Source: an uncultured Clostridia bacterium (GTDB lineage Bacteria > Bacillota > Clostridia > Christensenellales > Borkfalkiaceae). From it: a DNA stretch of 64,000 bases. Both the position numbers and the translations under genes were made by a program. Below are positions 43,981 through 51,422 of this stretch, piece by piece. Numbering within the stretch: position 1 is the stretch's first letter; every line of letters begins with the position of its first letter. The notes below the pieces were generated by a model. It saw only the letters and a list, made by a program, of their open reading frames with translations. It was not told where the DNA came from and searched no databases. The stretch spans positions 54,650-118,649 of the forward strand of contig CANRHB010000004.1 in the NCBI GenBank assembly GCA_947630325.1, read 5' to 3'.

Positions 43981-44184
43981 ATGAGTCAAGCATTGCAACC
44001 CAAAATCGAGATCTTTAATCCCTATGAACGGCCTTTTTCTGAATCGCATGAATATATCAATGGCGATTCACAATTGACAAAACTTGATTTTCGCGTTTCG
44101 GAATTCATTAAACGCGGCACAAATAATGCCGGAGATAAAATCGTATGTAAATGCACGCCGTGCCAATGTTGCGCATGCCGATGA
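43981..44184 (+). CDS. Candidate RiPP precursor peptide, Cys-rich C-terminus
   Basis: 67 residues, with AAAGGAG 8-9 bases upstream. The first ~53 residues are polar with an amphipathic stretch (QLTKLDFRVSEFIKRGTN) suited as leader. The last 12 residues, CKCTPCQCCACR, hold six cysteines (56, 58, 61, 63, 64, 66) and would be the core. There is no signal peptide. It directly precedes two SPASM radical SAM genes, a PqqD-like gene and a cobalamin-type radical SAM gene, and its TGA overlaps the first maturase's ATG (ATGA). This is the standard order of sactipeptide/ranthipeptide-like clusters, where thioethers link Cys sulfur to a carbon of another residue. No identical family is known to me, and no GG or other leader-cleavage motif is obvious (NAGDK is the closest). 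Confidence 0.75.
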   Translation: MSQALQPKIEIFNPYERPFSESHEYINGDSQLTKLDFRVSEFIKRGTNNAGDKIVCKCTPCQCCACR

Positions 44185-45158
44185 TCCGCAGAACGAGACC
44201 CATATCGGTTCAACTTGAGCTTACTTACGCATGCAACAATACATGCGGCTTCTGCTATAACAATCTAGATAGAACGGCGAGCCATAAAACGGTTCCGTAT
44301 GACAGGATGAAGATCATACTGGCAGACTTGCGTAGGTATGGGGTTTTCTCCATCAATTTTAACGGTGGAGAACCTTTGTTGTATGAAAATTTTTTCGATT
44401 TAGCTCAAATATGCTCGGAGCTCGGCTTTGACATTCACCTTAATACGAATGCAACATTGATCGACGAAAAAACTGCGGCGAATATCGCTCGACTGTTTCC
44501 AGCTGTGTGCTCCTCTCTGCATGGTGCAACTTCCGGTAAACACGATCTTGTGGTGGGCAGAGCGGGTGCGTTTGTACAAGCAGTAGCCGGCATTAAGCAT
44601 CTTGTCGCAAAAAATGTCTACGTTGCAGTTAATGTAACTGTCACTCAACAAAATCATGATGAACTCGGGGAGATTCTACAGTTGTTATCCTCGCTGGGGG
44701 TAGGAACACTTTTATTATCCCGTGTTTTAACAAATGACAGTACAATAGCTGTTTCAGATGAAGATTTCTTAATTGCGATAGAAACCGTCTTTAGATTCCA
44801 AACCGAGGGAAAAACCCCGTTTGCGCGAATCGGATTGCCCCAACCTTTCCCTCCATGTCGCATAGGCTCTTATTCAAAATTGTTGAATTTTATTTGTGAA
44901 TGCAATGTTCCATGCTCTGCTGGGTTAACGACAGCACGAATAACGCCTGAGGGAGATATTACCCCTTGTCCTGTTTTGAATGCACCCAATATTGGGAATA
45001 TAAAAACGGAATTGTTTTCAGAAGCGTGGGATAAGTTTCTTGACAACAAATGGATCAAGATTGGGGCGAAGCACGAAAGTTGTAACAAATGTTTATTCTT
45101 GCCAGAGTGCGGCGGTGGATGTCTGCCATGCAATCAATCAGGGGTGCTTACAGAATAA
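44181..45158 (+). CDS. Radical SAM/SPASM peptide maturase 1
   Basis: 325 residues. The radical SAM motif CNNTCGFC (C-x3-C-x2-C) lies near residue 20 and the SAM-binding GGEP follows. The C-terminal SPASM domain is complete: C-x12-G-x4-C (CSAGLTTARITPEGDITPC), then C-x2-C-x5-C-x3-C (CNKCLFLPECGGGC) and a further Cys, enough for two auxiliary 4Fe-4S clusters. Such enzymes install thioether, C-C or other radical cross-links in RiPPs. I choose ATG 44181, which overlaps the precursor stop, over longer in-frame ATGs inside the precursor gene; a coupled start gives a normal length. It ends in ...NQSGVLTE. The substrate is most likely the preceding peptide. Confidence 0.88.
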   Translation: MIRRTRPISVQLELTYACNNTCGFCYNNLDRTASHKTVPYDRMKIILADLRRYGVFSINFNGGEPLLYENFFDLAQICSELGFDIHLNTNATLIDEKTAANIARLFPAVCSSLHGATSGKHDLVVGRAGAFVQAVAGIKHLVAKNVYVAVNVTVTQQNHDELGEILQLLSSLGVGTLLLSRVLTNDSTIAVSDEDFLIAIETVFRFQTEGKTPFARIGLPQPFPPCRIGSYSKLLNFICECNVPCSAGLTTARITPEGDITPCPVLNAPNIGNIKTELFSEAWDKFLDNKWIKIGAKHESCNKCLFLPECGGGCLPCNQSGVLTE

Positions 45159-45180
45159 CTAAAAAGGAGGCTTTTATTAT

Positions 45181-46179
45181 ATGGCGGAAATATACGATCA
45201 TTTATATGATATTCAACCGCTATTGGTTCAAATTGAGTTAACGGAAGCGTGTAATCTCAAATGCCGCTTTTGCTATAATTCACAAAAACCGAGATTTAAT
45301 CACAAGGTTTTCGAAATGATGGATGCGCTCGCAAAGCAGGGCGTTATGCAGCTTACTCTCACCGGCGGAGAACCGTTGATGCATCCGAATTTCTTTGAAA
45401 TTTTAAAGAGAGCCGTTGAACTTTTTCCCAATGTCATGATACTATCAAACGGCGCCTTGATGTCGGATGAAAACGTTAAACGAATTTGTGACACGGGCCC
45501 GATGAGCGTTAGTATCTCTATTCACGGAGATGCGGAGACACATGATACTTTAACGGGTGTTAAAGGGAGCTTTGACGCTTCAATCAAGGCCATTAAAGCA
45601 TACTTGCGCGATAAAAGGGTACCCGTTGCGAGCAATTTTGTGCTCAACGCCTTCAATAAAAAGGTTTTACCTAAGACGGCGGAATATCTGCAGTCGATAG
45701 GGCTAAAATTTATGACCGTAACGCGTTTTGTTCCTGTCGGAATCGGACAATCGGCACATGATTTGGAAATAGAAAAAGATGATATGATTGATATAATGCG
45801 CTTTGCCGATCGCTTTATGCAACATAATGAAATGCACATTGAATTTGCAGAGGCGATACCTTTTTGCGTTGTACCTCCGGAATTAAAGCATTTGTGTAAT
45901 ACATGCTCTTATGGGTATGATAGATTTTATTCGGATGTAGAAGGGAATCTTATGGTTTGCGGTTTAACGCGGATCCCGTTAGGCGGCAATATTTTGGAAA
46001 CGCCGCTTTCAGAGATTAAGAAGAATTCAGATGTATTCAACTGTTTCGTAAAACAAGAGCAGCTGCCTCTGTCATGTCTTAAGTGCAGTACATTGGCTGT
46101 CTGCCATGGTGGATGTCGTGCTTCTGCAATGAAAGATAATAATTGGCGCGGGACGCCAGACTCGTTTTGTTCTAAGTAA
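45181..46179 (+). CDS. Radical SAM/SPASM peptide maturase 2
   Basis: 332 residues. CNLKCRFC is the cluster motif, followed by TGGEP. The SPASM part shows CSYGYDRFYSDVEGNLMVC (C-x12-G-x4-C) and CLKCSTLAVCHGGC (C-x2-C-x5-C-x3-C) with a late Cys in SFCSK. It is clearly related to maturase 1 but only moderately similar, so the two probably carry out different steps or act as a pair. AAAAAGGAGG lies upstream, 22 bases after the previous stop. Overall it resembles PqqE/AlbA-type enzymes, which need a PqqD-like partner; that partner is encoded next. Confidence 0.9.
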   Translation: MAEIYDHLYDIQPLLVQIELTEACNLKCRFCYNSQKPRFNHKVFEMMDALAKQGVMQLTLTGGEPLMHPNFFEILKRAVELFPNVMILSNGALMSDENVKRICDTGPMSVSISIHGDAETHDTLTGVKGSFDASIKAIKAYLRDKRVPVASNFVLNAFNKKVLPKTAEYLQSIGLKFMTVTRFVPVGIGQSAHDLEIEKDDMIDIMRFADRFMQHNEMHIEFAEAIPFCVVPPELKHLCNTCSYGYDRFYSDVEGNLMVCGLTRIPLGGNILETPLSEIKKNSDVFNCFVKQEQLPLSCLKCSTLAVCHGGCRASAMKDNNWRGTPDSFCSK

Positions 46180-46199
46180 TTACAAGGAGAAATATTCAT

Positions 46200-46466
46200 A
46201 TGGTTTCAGTTAATATGATCCCGCAAATACAGGTAGGCGTTCGGTTTCGGGATGAGGAATTCGGCTGTCTTGTATTTACGAACAGGACGCCGATCCTTTC
46301 CTTCGATCGAGATGCAACGAAAATTTTGCACCTCGTTGACGGACAATTATGTATCGGCGACATTGCGGCACGGCTCAGAGAGATGGGTTACATGGAGGCC
46401 GAAAAAGCGGTAACAGATTTTATCGGGATCTGCATAAAGCTCGACTTAATCAGGATCATTAAATGA
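46200..46466 (+). CDS. PqqD-like RiPP recognition protein
   Basis: 88 residues in the PqqD/RRE size range. The fold is recognisable from the N-terminal beta-hairpin (GVRFRDEEFGCLVFTN), the stretch DRDATKILHLVDGQLCIGDIAARL, typical of the PqqD winged helix, and the last helix (VTDFIGICIKLDLIRII). PqqD proteins bind the leader of the precursor and present it to the radical SAM enzyme. It begins after CAAGGAG, and its stop overlaps the start of the next gene (ATGA). Its presence is one of the strongest signs that the operon makes a RiPP. Confidence 0.85.
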   Translation: MVSVNMIPQIQVGVRFRDEEFGCLVFTNRTPILSFDRDATKILHLVDGQLCIGDIAARLREMGYMEAEKAVTDFIGICIKLDLIRIIK

Positions 46467-48034
46467 GTAATATGGAGATTCCTAAGCACGAGATCGTGTT
46501 TTTAATTCCGCCACCTGGTGATGTCACAATGCCAATGTTGGGAGCATACGTATTAAACGGTTACTTAAAAAAACACGGCGTAGTATCTCATGCAGTCGAC
46601 CTTTCGGTTGCGTTTTATCACAATATAAGGAAACAAGATAAATTTAACAAATGTTTAGCCTTGTGCAAAAAGACTTCTGTACCCGATCAGGACTTGCTGA
46701 TTGGGTATAAAAGCGATAGCGAGGATAGGATAAGCGGCTTGATTCTGGCCGAAGAATTGTTAAACAGGCTCCAAAGCGTTGTAGTGTTTTCTGCCGGTAC
46801 CGTAACCTTTCGATCTGATTTAAAATCTTATGAAGATATCGCTAAGAATGTGGAGAATTTGTCCGTTTTTGAGCCTCTTTTAGAGGAGGAAATAACAGAT
46901 ATTTGTTACTCAGGCTGCTCCATTATTGGATTATCCGTATCCTTTCTTTCACAGTTACCTTTCGCATTATTGATTGCAAAACGCATAAAGAAGTACCGTC
47001 CCGAAATGCGAATCATCTTTGGTGGTAGTTTATTTCAGCAACATAACAGAGAATATCAATATATGGGGCAGTTTGGCACGTTAGTGGATGACGTAATATG
47101 TGGGCCGGGGGAAAGCGCGGTGCTCTCTCTATGTTTGCCTTATGCAAACAAGGGCTACACGGCAGATATTGAGCGTATTCCTGACTTTTCAGATGTAAAG
47201 TGGGAACAATACTATACGGATAGTCGTACCCGATGTGTTCCATTTTCCTTCCGAACGAGTTGCTATTACGGGAAATGCCGTTTTTGCAATGGTGATAAAA
47301 GCGTAGGTGTGCAAAAGTTTAACGATAGGGAAATAGAGGAAACTATACGGTCGTTGAAGGCTCTTGTTTCCGAACACGGCATAACACACGTTTATTTTAC
47401 TGATGCGGCAATTCTTCCGCGTGATTTGTTAAAGATAGCAATGCTGATCCATGGCGAATTTAAATGGGGGATAAACGCAAGAGCGGATAAGTCTCTCACC
47501 GTTATATTGCCTCAATTGGCAAGCAACGGCTGCTATATGTTGCGGATCGGTTTTGAAAGCGGCTCCCAAAGTGTGTTAAATGCTATGCAAAAGGGCACGA
47601 ATGTTGACGAATATAGTGCCTTTCTTTCTGTGGCAAAACAAAACAACATAAGAATTCATGCTTATATAATGTTTGGTTTTCCAGGAGAAACAAATAATGA
47701 CAGGGATGCAACGTTAAAGTTTATGGCAAATAATAAGGATAAAATTTACTCTTACAGTTTGTCCATTTTCACCGCATATCCCGGAACTTTTATTTACGAT
47801 CGACTCGTGAAAAAGTATGGAAGATCGAGGAATGAAGATATAGATATCAATACGCTATATTATGATGAACAAAGTTATAGGAATTTGTTGAACTATGTTA
47901 CGCTTGTAGATACCGTTATGGCAGGAGCGCAAAACAATAAGTATTGCTATGGAGGCAGAGTCTTTATGGATGACCCTGGCATCGAACCGAGTAGGTTCGA
48001 TAAAAATGTCCTATCGATCATCCAAAATTATTAA
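46463..48034 (+). CDS. Cobalamin-type radical SAM enzyme, probable peptide C-methyltransferase
   Basis: 523 residues. The N-terminal ~220 residues look like a B12-binding Rossmann domain (EIVFLIPPPGDVTMPMLGAYVLNGYL, RIIFGGSLFQ, VDDVICGPGESAVL). The radical SAM domain carries SCYYGKCRFCNG, which is C-x4-C-x2-C instead of the usual C-x3-C-x2-C, then FESGSQSVLNAMQKG and FGFPGETNND, typical of class B enzymes. Relatives in RiPP clusters methylate unactivated carbons, so C-methylation of the product is the best guess. A plain tRNA-modification role is unlikely in this setting. It overlaps the PqqD-like gene by four bases. Confidence 0.82.
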   Translation: MSNMEIPKHEIVFLIPPPGDVTMPMLGAYVLNGYLKKHGVVSHAVDLSVAFYHNIRKQDKFNKCLALCKKTSVPDQDLLIGYKSDSEDRISGLILAEELLNRLQSVVVFSAGTVTFRSDLKSYEDIAKNVENLSVFEPLLEEEITDICYSGCSIIGLSVSFLSQLPFALLIAKRIKKYRPEMRIIFGGSLFQQHNREYQYMGQFGTLVDDVICGPGESAVLSLCLPYANKGYTADIERIPDFSDVKWEQYYTDSRTRCVPFSFRTSCYYGKCRFCNGDKSVGVQKFNDREIEETIRSLKALVSEHGITHVYFTDAAILPRDLLKIAMLIHGEFKWGINARADKSLTVILPQLASNGCYMLRIGFESGSQSVLNAMQKGTNVDEYSAFLSVAKQNNIRIHAYIMFGFPGETNNDRDATLKFMANNKDKIYSYSLSIFTAYPGTFIYDRLVKKYGRSRNEDIDINTLYYDEQSYRNLLNYVTLVDTVMAGAQNNKYCYGGRVFMDDPGIEPSRFDKNVLSIIQNY

Positions 48035-48048
48035 AAAGCGGTGCGGCT

Positions 48049-50484
48049 GTGAATGAAATCAAGTTTATAGGTTGCAAAGAGGGCAACCTCAAAAATGTAG
48101 ATGTTTCCCTCCCTTATGGAAAAATAACAGCGGTAACCGGCGTTTCCGGTTCCGGTAAATCTTCCTTTGCTTTTAATACAGTTTACAGCGAAGGACGCCG
48201 CCAATTTTTAGAAATTTTAGACCCGAGCGAAGCATTTTATTTGTCGAAGTCTTGCTCGCCCGATTTAGACATGGCAATCGGGCTACCCCCCACCATAGCA
48301 GTTCGACAAGTCAGGAACGTATCTAATCCACTAAGTACCGTAGGTAGCGTATCACATATCAACTCGTTTTTGTTTGCTATATTTTCGTCTGTCGGTCAAC
48401 AGTGTTGTCCGCATTGTCAAAAAAAAGGATTGAATGTTTACACTTCAGCATATATACCTTGTCCGAGCTGTGGCGTGAAACCTGCGGTTTTACCGCCTTC
48501 GTTTTTTTCCAATATGTCTCCCAACGGAATGTGTCCCACTTGCGGGGGAGCCGGTGTTGTTGTAGCAGTTGATGAAACGAAAATTTATCCCAACCAGGAA
48601 TTAACGCTCAACGAAGGCGGTTTTCTCTATGGGATTCCCCCAAAAGGCACTACAAAATATAATTTTTTCAAATCTTTTGTAATGCAGTACGGCGCAACGA
48701 TGGATACGCCAATTAAAGATTTCAGTACCGAACTTAAAGTTGCACTTTTATATGGGGTGCAAAAAAATAAGAAAAACAAGATTGCGTTCGATGGAATCGT
48801 CAACGAGATTTTGAAAACGTATAAGACAACGACCAGCGGTAAGCTAAGACAGCAACTATCTCAATTCTTCACATCTTCGGTATGTGAGGACTGTAATGGC
48901 GAAGGAATCTCGCGTTTGGCACAAAGCATTTTAATTGAAGGGAAAAATATCTGCGAAGTTCAGAAGATGGCCATTTTTGATTTATATCATTTTCTCAAGA
49001 ATCTTTACTTCGGAGACTTACGCGACGATATCATTAGTATTCCGATCGGTAAAATTTTAGATCAATGCGAGGTGATCATCAACCTTGGAATTTCGTATCT
49101 GAGCCTATCGAGGAAAACAGCCTCGCTTTCCGGCGGGGAAATGCACCGACTGTTTCTTTCCACATTGGTGTCCAACAAGATGTCTGGTGTGCTGTATATT
49201 CTCGATGAACCGTCCACCGGTCTGCATTATTGTGAGATACCCAATCTGATCCACGAAATAAAGGCTTTGCAGCAAGCAGGGAACGGGAATACTGTACTGT
49301 TAGTGGAACATAATCCACAACTCATAAGTATTGCAGATAACATTCTTGAATTTGGTCCAGGGGCCTCTTATAATGGCGGCGAAATCGTTTATAACGGGAC
49401 GAGAGAGGGGCTCAAGAACACAATATCTTTAACAGAAAAGTTATTGTCAAATCAATTAAAAATTGAGCGAAGCAAACCTTTTGGTCATGATCCGAACGAT
49501 TTTATTGGCATTCGTAATGCAAATTCTAACAATTTGAAAAATGTAAGCGTGGATATACCGCTCCATTGTATCGTGGCAATCACAGGCATCAGTGGCTCAG
49601 GTAAAAGTTCTTTGGTCTTCGATTCGCTTGTTGAATACGGCAAGATCAACAAACAGGTTTCCAAAACGCGAACGATAGCGCGTGCCGAGGTAGTAAACAA
49701 CGAAAAGGTTGAGCAAATTATGCTTTGTTCTCAGACACCTATCGGTAATAATTCACGCTCTGTCGTGGCAACTTACAGTGAAATTATGCCCGATATCAGG
49801 GAGTTGTTTGCCGATACGGAAGAGGCTTTGAGACAGTCGCTTAGCGAAACAGCATTCAGTTTTAACACAGCAATAGGCGCTTGTCCTCAATGTGGCGGCT
49901 TTGGCAAAATAAAGCTCTCAAATTATTTTTTAAGCAATACTGAAATCAAATGTCCTTGCTGCGAAGGGCGCAGGTTCAACAATAAAATATTAAGCGTGAA
50001 ATATTTAGGTAAAAACATTTCGGAGATACTCGACCTTGATGTTGATTCGGCTTGTGATTTTTTCGGCGGGAACAAAAAAATTCGAAGAAAGCTTGAATTA
50101 CTAAAAGAGGTCGGCTTAGGCTACTTGCGGCTTGGACAAAATATTGTCGAATTGTCAGGGGGCGAGTCGCAACGGCTAAAATTAGCAGGAAATTTAATGA
50201 ACAGTAAATTGAAAAATGTGTTATATATTTTCGATGAACCTTCGGCCGGTTTGCATTTTATCGATATACAAAAGTTAGTATTTATGTTTGAAAAACTTAT
50301 TGCCGAAGGCAATTCGGTAATCATCGTCGAACATAATATGGAACTGATAGCATGTTCGGATTATATTATCGATATGGGACCGGGGGCGGGTAAAGACGGT
50401 GGAATGGTTGTTGCGGCTGGTACAGCGAAAGAAGTAGCGGCAACCAATACACCTACCGGTGTATCACTGAGGCAATATGTTTAA
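48049..50484 (+). CDS. UvrA-like double ABC protein (DrrC type), probable self-resistance
   Basis: 811 residues, against ~940 for housekeeping UvrA. Two ABC modules are complete: Walker A GVSGSGKSS at 31-39 and GISGSGKSS at 513-521, signatures SLSGGEMHR (~359) and ELSGGESQR (~701), and Walker B YILDEPSTGLH and YIFDEPSAGLH. Zinc-binding pairs CPHC/CPSC and CPTC are in the first half and CPQC/CPCC in the second. The ~130 missing residues fit loss of the UvrB-binding region, as in UvrA2/DrrC proteins that protect producers of DNA-binding drugs (DrrC with daunorubicin). As last gene of the peptide operon it suggests that the product acts on DNA. The start is GTG, 14 bases after the previous stop; a weak AATTG/CAATT hairpin near 50606-50620 may end the operon. 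Confidence 0.85.
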   Translation: MNEIKFIGCKEGNLKNVDVSLPYGKITAVTGVSGSGKSSFAFNTVYSEGRRQFLEILDPSEAFYLSKSCSPDLDMAIGLPPTIAVRQVRNVSNPLSTVGSVSHINSFLFAIFSSVGQQCCPHCQKKGLNVYTSAYIPCPSCGVKPAVLPPSFFSNMSPNGMCPTCGGAGVVVAVDETKIYPNQELTLNEGGFLYGIPPKGTTKYNFFKSFVMQYGATMDTPIKDFSTELKVALLYGVQKNKKNKIAFDGIVNEILKTYKTTTSGKLRQQLSQFFTSSVCEDCNGEGISRLAQSILIEGKNICEVQKMAIFDLYHFLKNLYFGDLRDDIISIPIGKILDQCEVIINLGISYLSLSRKTASLSGGEMHRLFLSTLVSNKMSGVLYILDEPSTGLHYCEIPNLIHEIKALQQAGNGNTVLLVEHNPQLISIADNILEFGPGASYNGGEIVYNGTREGLKNTISLTEKLLSNQLKIERSKPFGHDPNDFIGIRNANSNNLKNVSVDIPLHCIVAITGISGSGKSSLVFDSLVEYGKINKQVSKTRTIARAEVVNNEKVEQIMLCSQTPIGNNSRSVVATYSEIMPDIRELFADTEEALRQSLSETAFSFNTAIGACPQCGGFGKIKLSNYFLSNTEIKCPCCEGRRFNNKILSVKYLGKNISEILDLDVDSACDFFGGNKKIRRKLELLKEVGLGYLRLGQNIVELSGGESQRLKLAGNLMNSKLKNVLYIFDEPSAGLHFIDIQKLVFMFEKLIAEGNSVIIVEHNMELIACSDYIIDMGPGAGKDGGMVVAAGTAKEVAATNTPTGVSLRQYV

Positions 50485-50661
50485 TTCAAGTCAATGTCCA
50501 AAAAAACATAAAATGTTCATTAAAATTACTGTTGTTATTTGTTTTAGTGTTTTATTCTTGGTAAAGAACTTATAAATGAAGCTTGTTTTTTGTAAAACAT
50601 AAATTAATTGTTTTGCAATTTTTGTTGTTAATTATCATCGGCGGTTCAAGTATTCAAAGCG

Positions 50662-50690
50662 GAAAAACCCCGCAGGACGAGCCCGCGGGG
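50662..50690 (-). terminator. Terminator of the toxin-antitoxin operon
   Basis: CCCCGC and GCGGGG (50668-50673, 50685-50690) form the stem; on the minus strand five T follow. Confidence 0.8.
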
Positions 50691-50705
50691 AGTGGAGAAT
50701 AGAGT

Positions 50706-50969
50706 TTAGTTTTCGTTATAGTGCGTCCACATGCAAAGGATTTTCACGGCTTTATGTTCTTCGTCTATCTGATAGACGAGATGATGTTGCAGGTTGATCC
50801 TTCGGGAATAGACTCCTGCAAGATCCCCTACGAGTTTTTCAAAGGGCGGCTGATAGGGATCCTCTTCGAGGACGGTGAGAAGTCGTTTGACCTTTTCACC
50901 GAAAGAACTCTTCTTCACGAGTTCGAGGTTCTTCACTGCTTGCTTGGTAAAGAAGATGCGATAGTTCAT
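50706..50969 (-). CDS. YoeB-type toxin (RelE superfamily mRNA interferase)
   Basis: 87 residues. The sequence follows the Txe/YoeB pattern: FFTKQAVKNLELVKK, LLTVLEEDPYQPPFEKLVGDLAGVYSRRINLQHHLVY and the C-terminal THYNEN, which supply the basic and His residues of the RNase site. YoeB cuts mRNA at the ribosomal A site when its antitoxin is degraded. Its ATG overlaps the antitoxin stop by four bases, so start 50969 is chosen over a longer frame. It is the second gene of a two-gene operon. Confidence 0.9.
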   Translation of the reverse strand: MNYRIFFTKQAVKNLELVKKSSFGEKVKRLLTVLEEDPYQPPFEKLVGDLAGVYSRRINLQHHLVYQIDEEHKAVKILCMWTHYNEN

Positions 50970-51220
50970 GACAGCTCCTTTTTCCAATCAAGCTCCTCGC
51001 ATTCTTCGAGCGGCGTTGCCATTCCCTCGCGGATCGACTGCGCCATGCCGGGGAGACCGCAGAGGAAGCAAGTTTCTTCGAGACTGCGCAAATATTCTTC
51101 GCTGACGATCGCGGCATTGCCATTTTTGGTTGTAACGATGATCTTCTCGTCATTGACTGCGGCGGCGTCGAGGTATCCGAAGAGATTTTTCCTGAGCGTC
51201 GTGGCATTGGTGATAGACAT
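50966..51220 (-). CDS. YefM/Phd-type antitoxin
   Basis: 84 residues. The N-terminal half is the Phd/YefM DNA-binding fold (SITNATTLRKNLFGYLDAA, EKIIVTTKNGNAAIVSEEYLRSLEE); the C-terminal part is acidic (LEECEELDWKKELS) and would wrap the toxin. The start at 51220 follows AGGAGGTG. It should repress its own promoter at the palindrome just upstream. The odd Cys pair FLCGL in the middle is not family-typical. Confidence 0.9.
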   Translation of the reverse strand: MSITNATTLRKNLFGYLDAAAVNDEKIIVTTKNGNAAIVSEEYLRSLEETCFLCGLPGMAQSIREGMATPLEECEELDWKKELS

Positions 51221-51244
51221 AGAAAGCACCTCCTGCTTTATAGT

Positions 51245-51278
51245 ATGTACATTATAACGTACATTTACGCAAAGTCAA
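51245..51278 (-). promoter_or_regulatory. Promoter and palindromic operator of the toxin-antitoxin operon
   Basis: On the minus strand TTGACT (51278-51273), 16 bases, TATAAT (51256-51251). The -10 box sits inside ATGTAC-ATTATAAC-GTACAT (51245-51264), an inverted repeat of the TGTACA type that YefM proteins bind. Confidence 0.82.
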
Positions 51279-51422
51279 GGGGGGGGGAGAATAAAAAATT
51301 TTAGGAAGTAGGTTACCCTTTGCAGTTGCTTCACTGTTCCTCGGAAAGTTGCGCAATCAATATAATATGATAAAGCGAGGCCGTTTCCAAAAGAGAACAG
51401 TTTTGCTTAGTAAAGTAAAATT

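Noticed and set aside
44151-44180. Longer start for radical SAM maturase 1 inside the precursor gene
   Set aside because: ATG 44181 overlaps the precursor stop (ATGA) and gives a normal N-terminus; the longer form would code over the Cys core.
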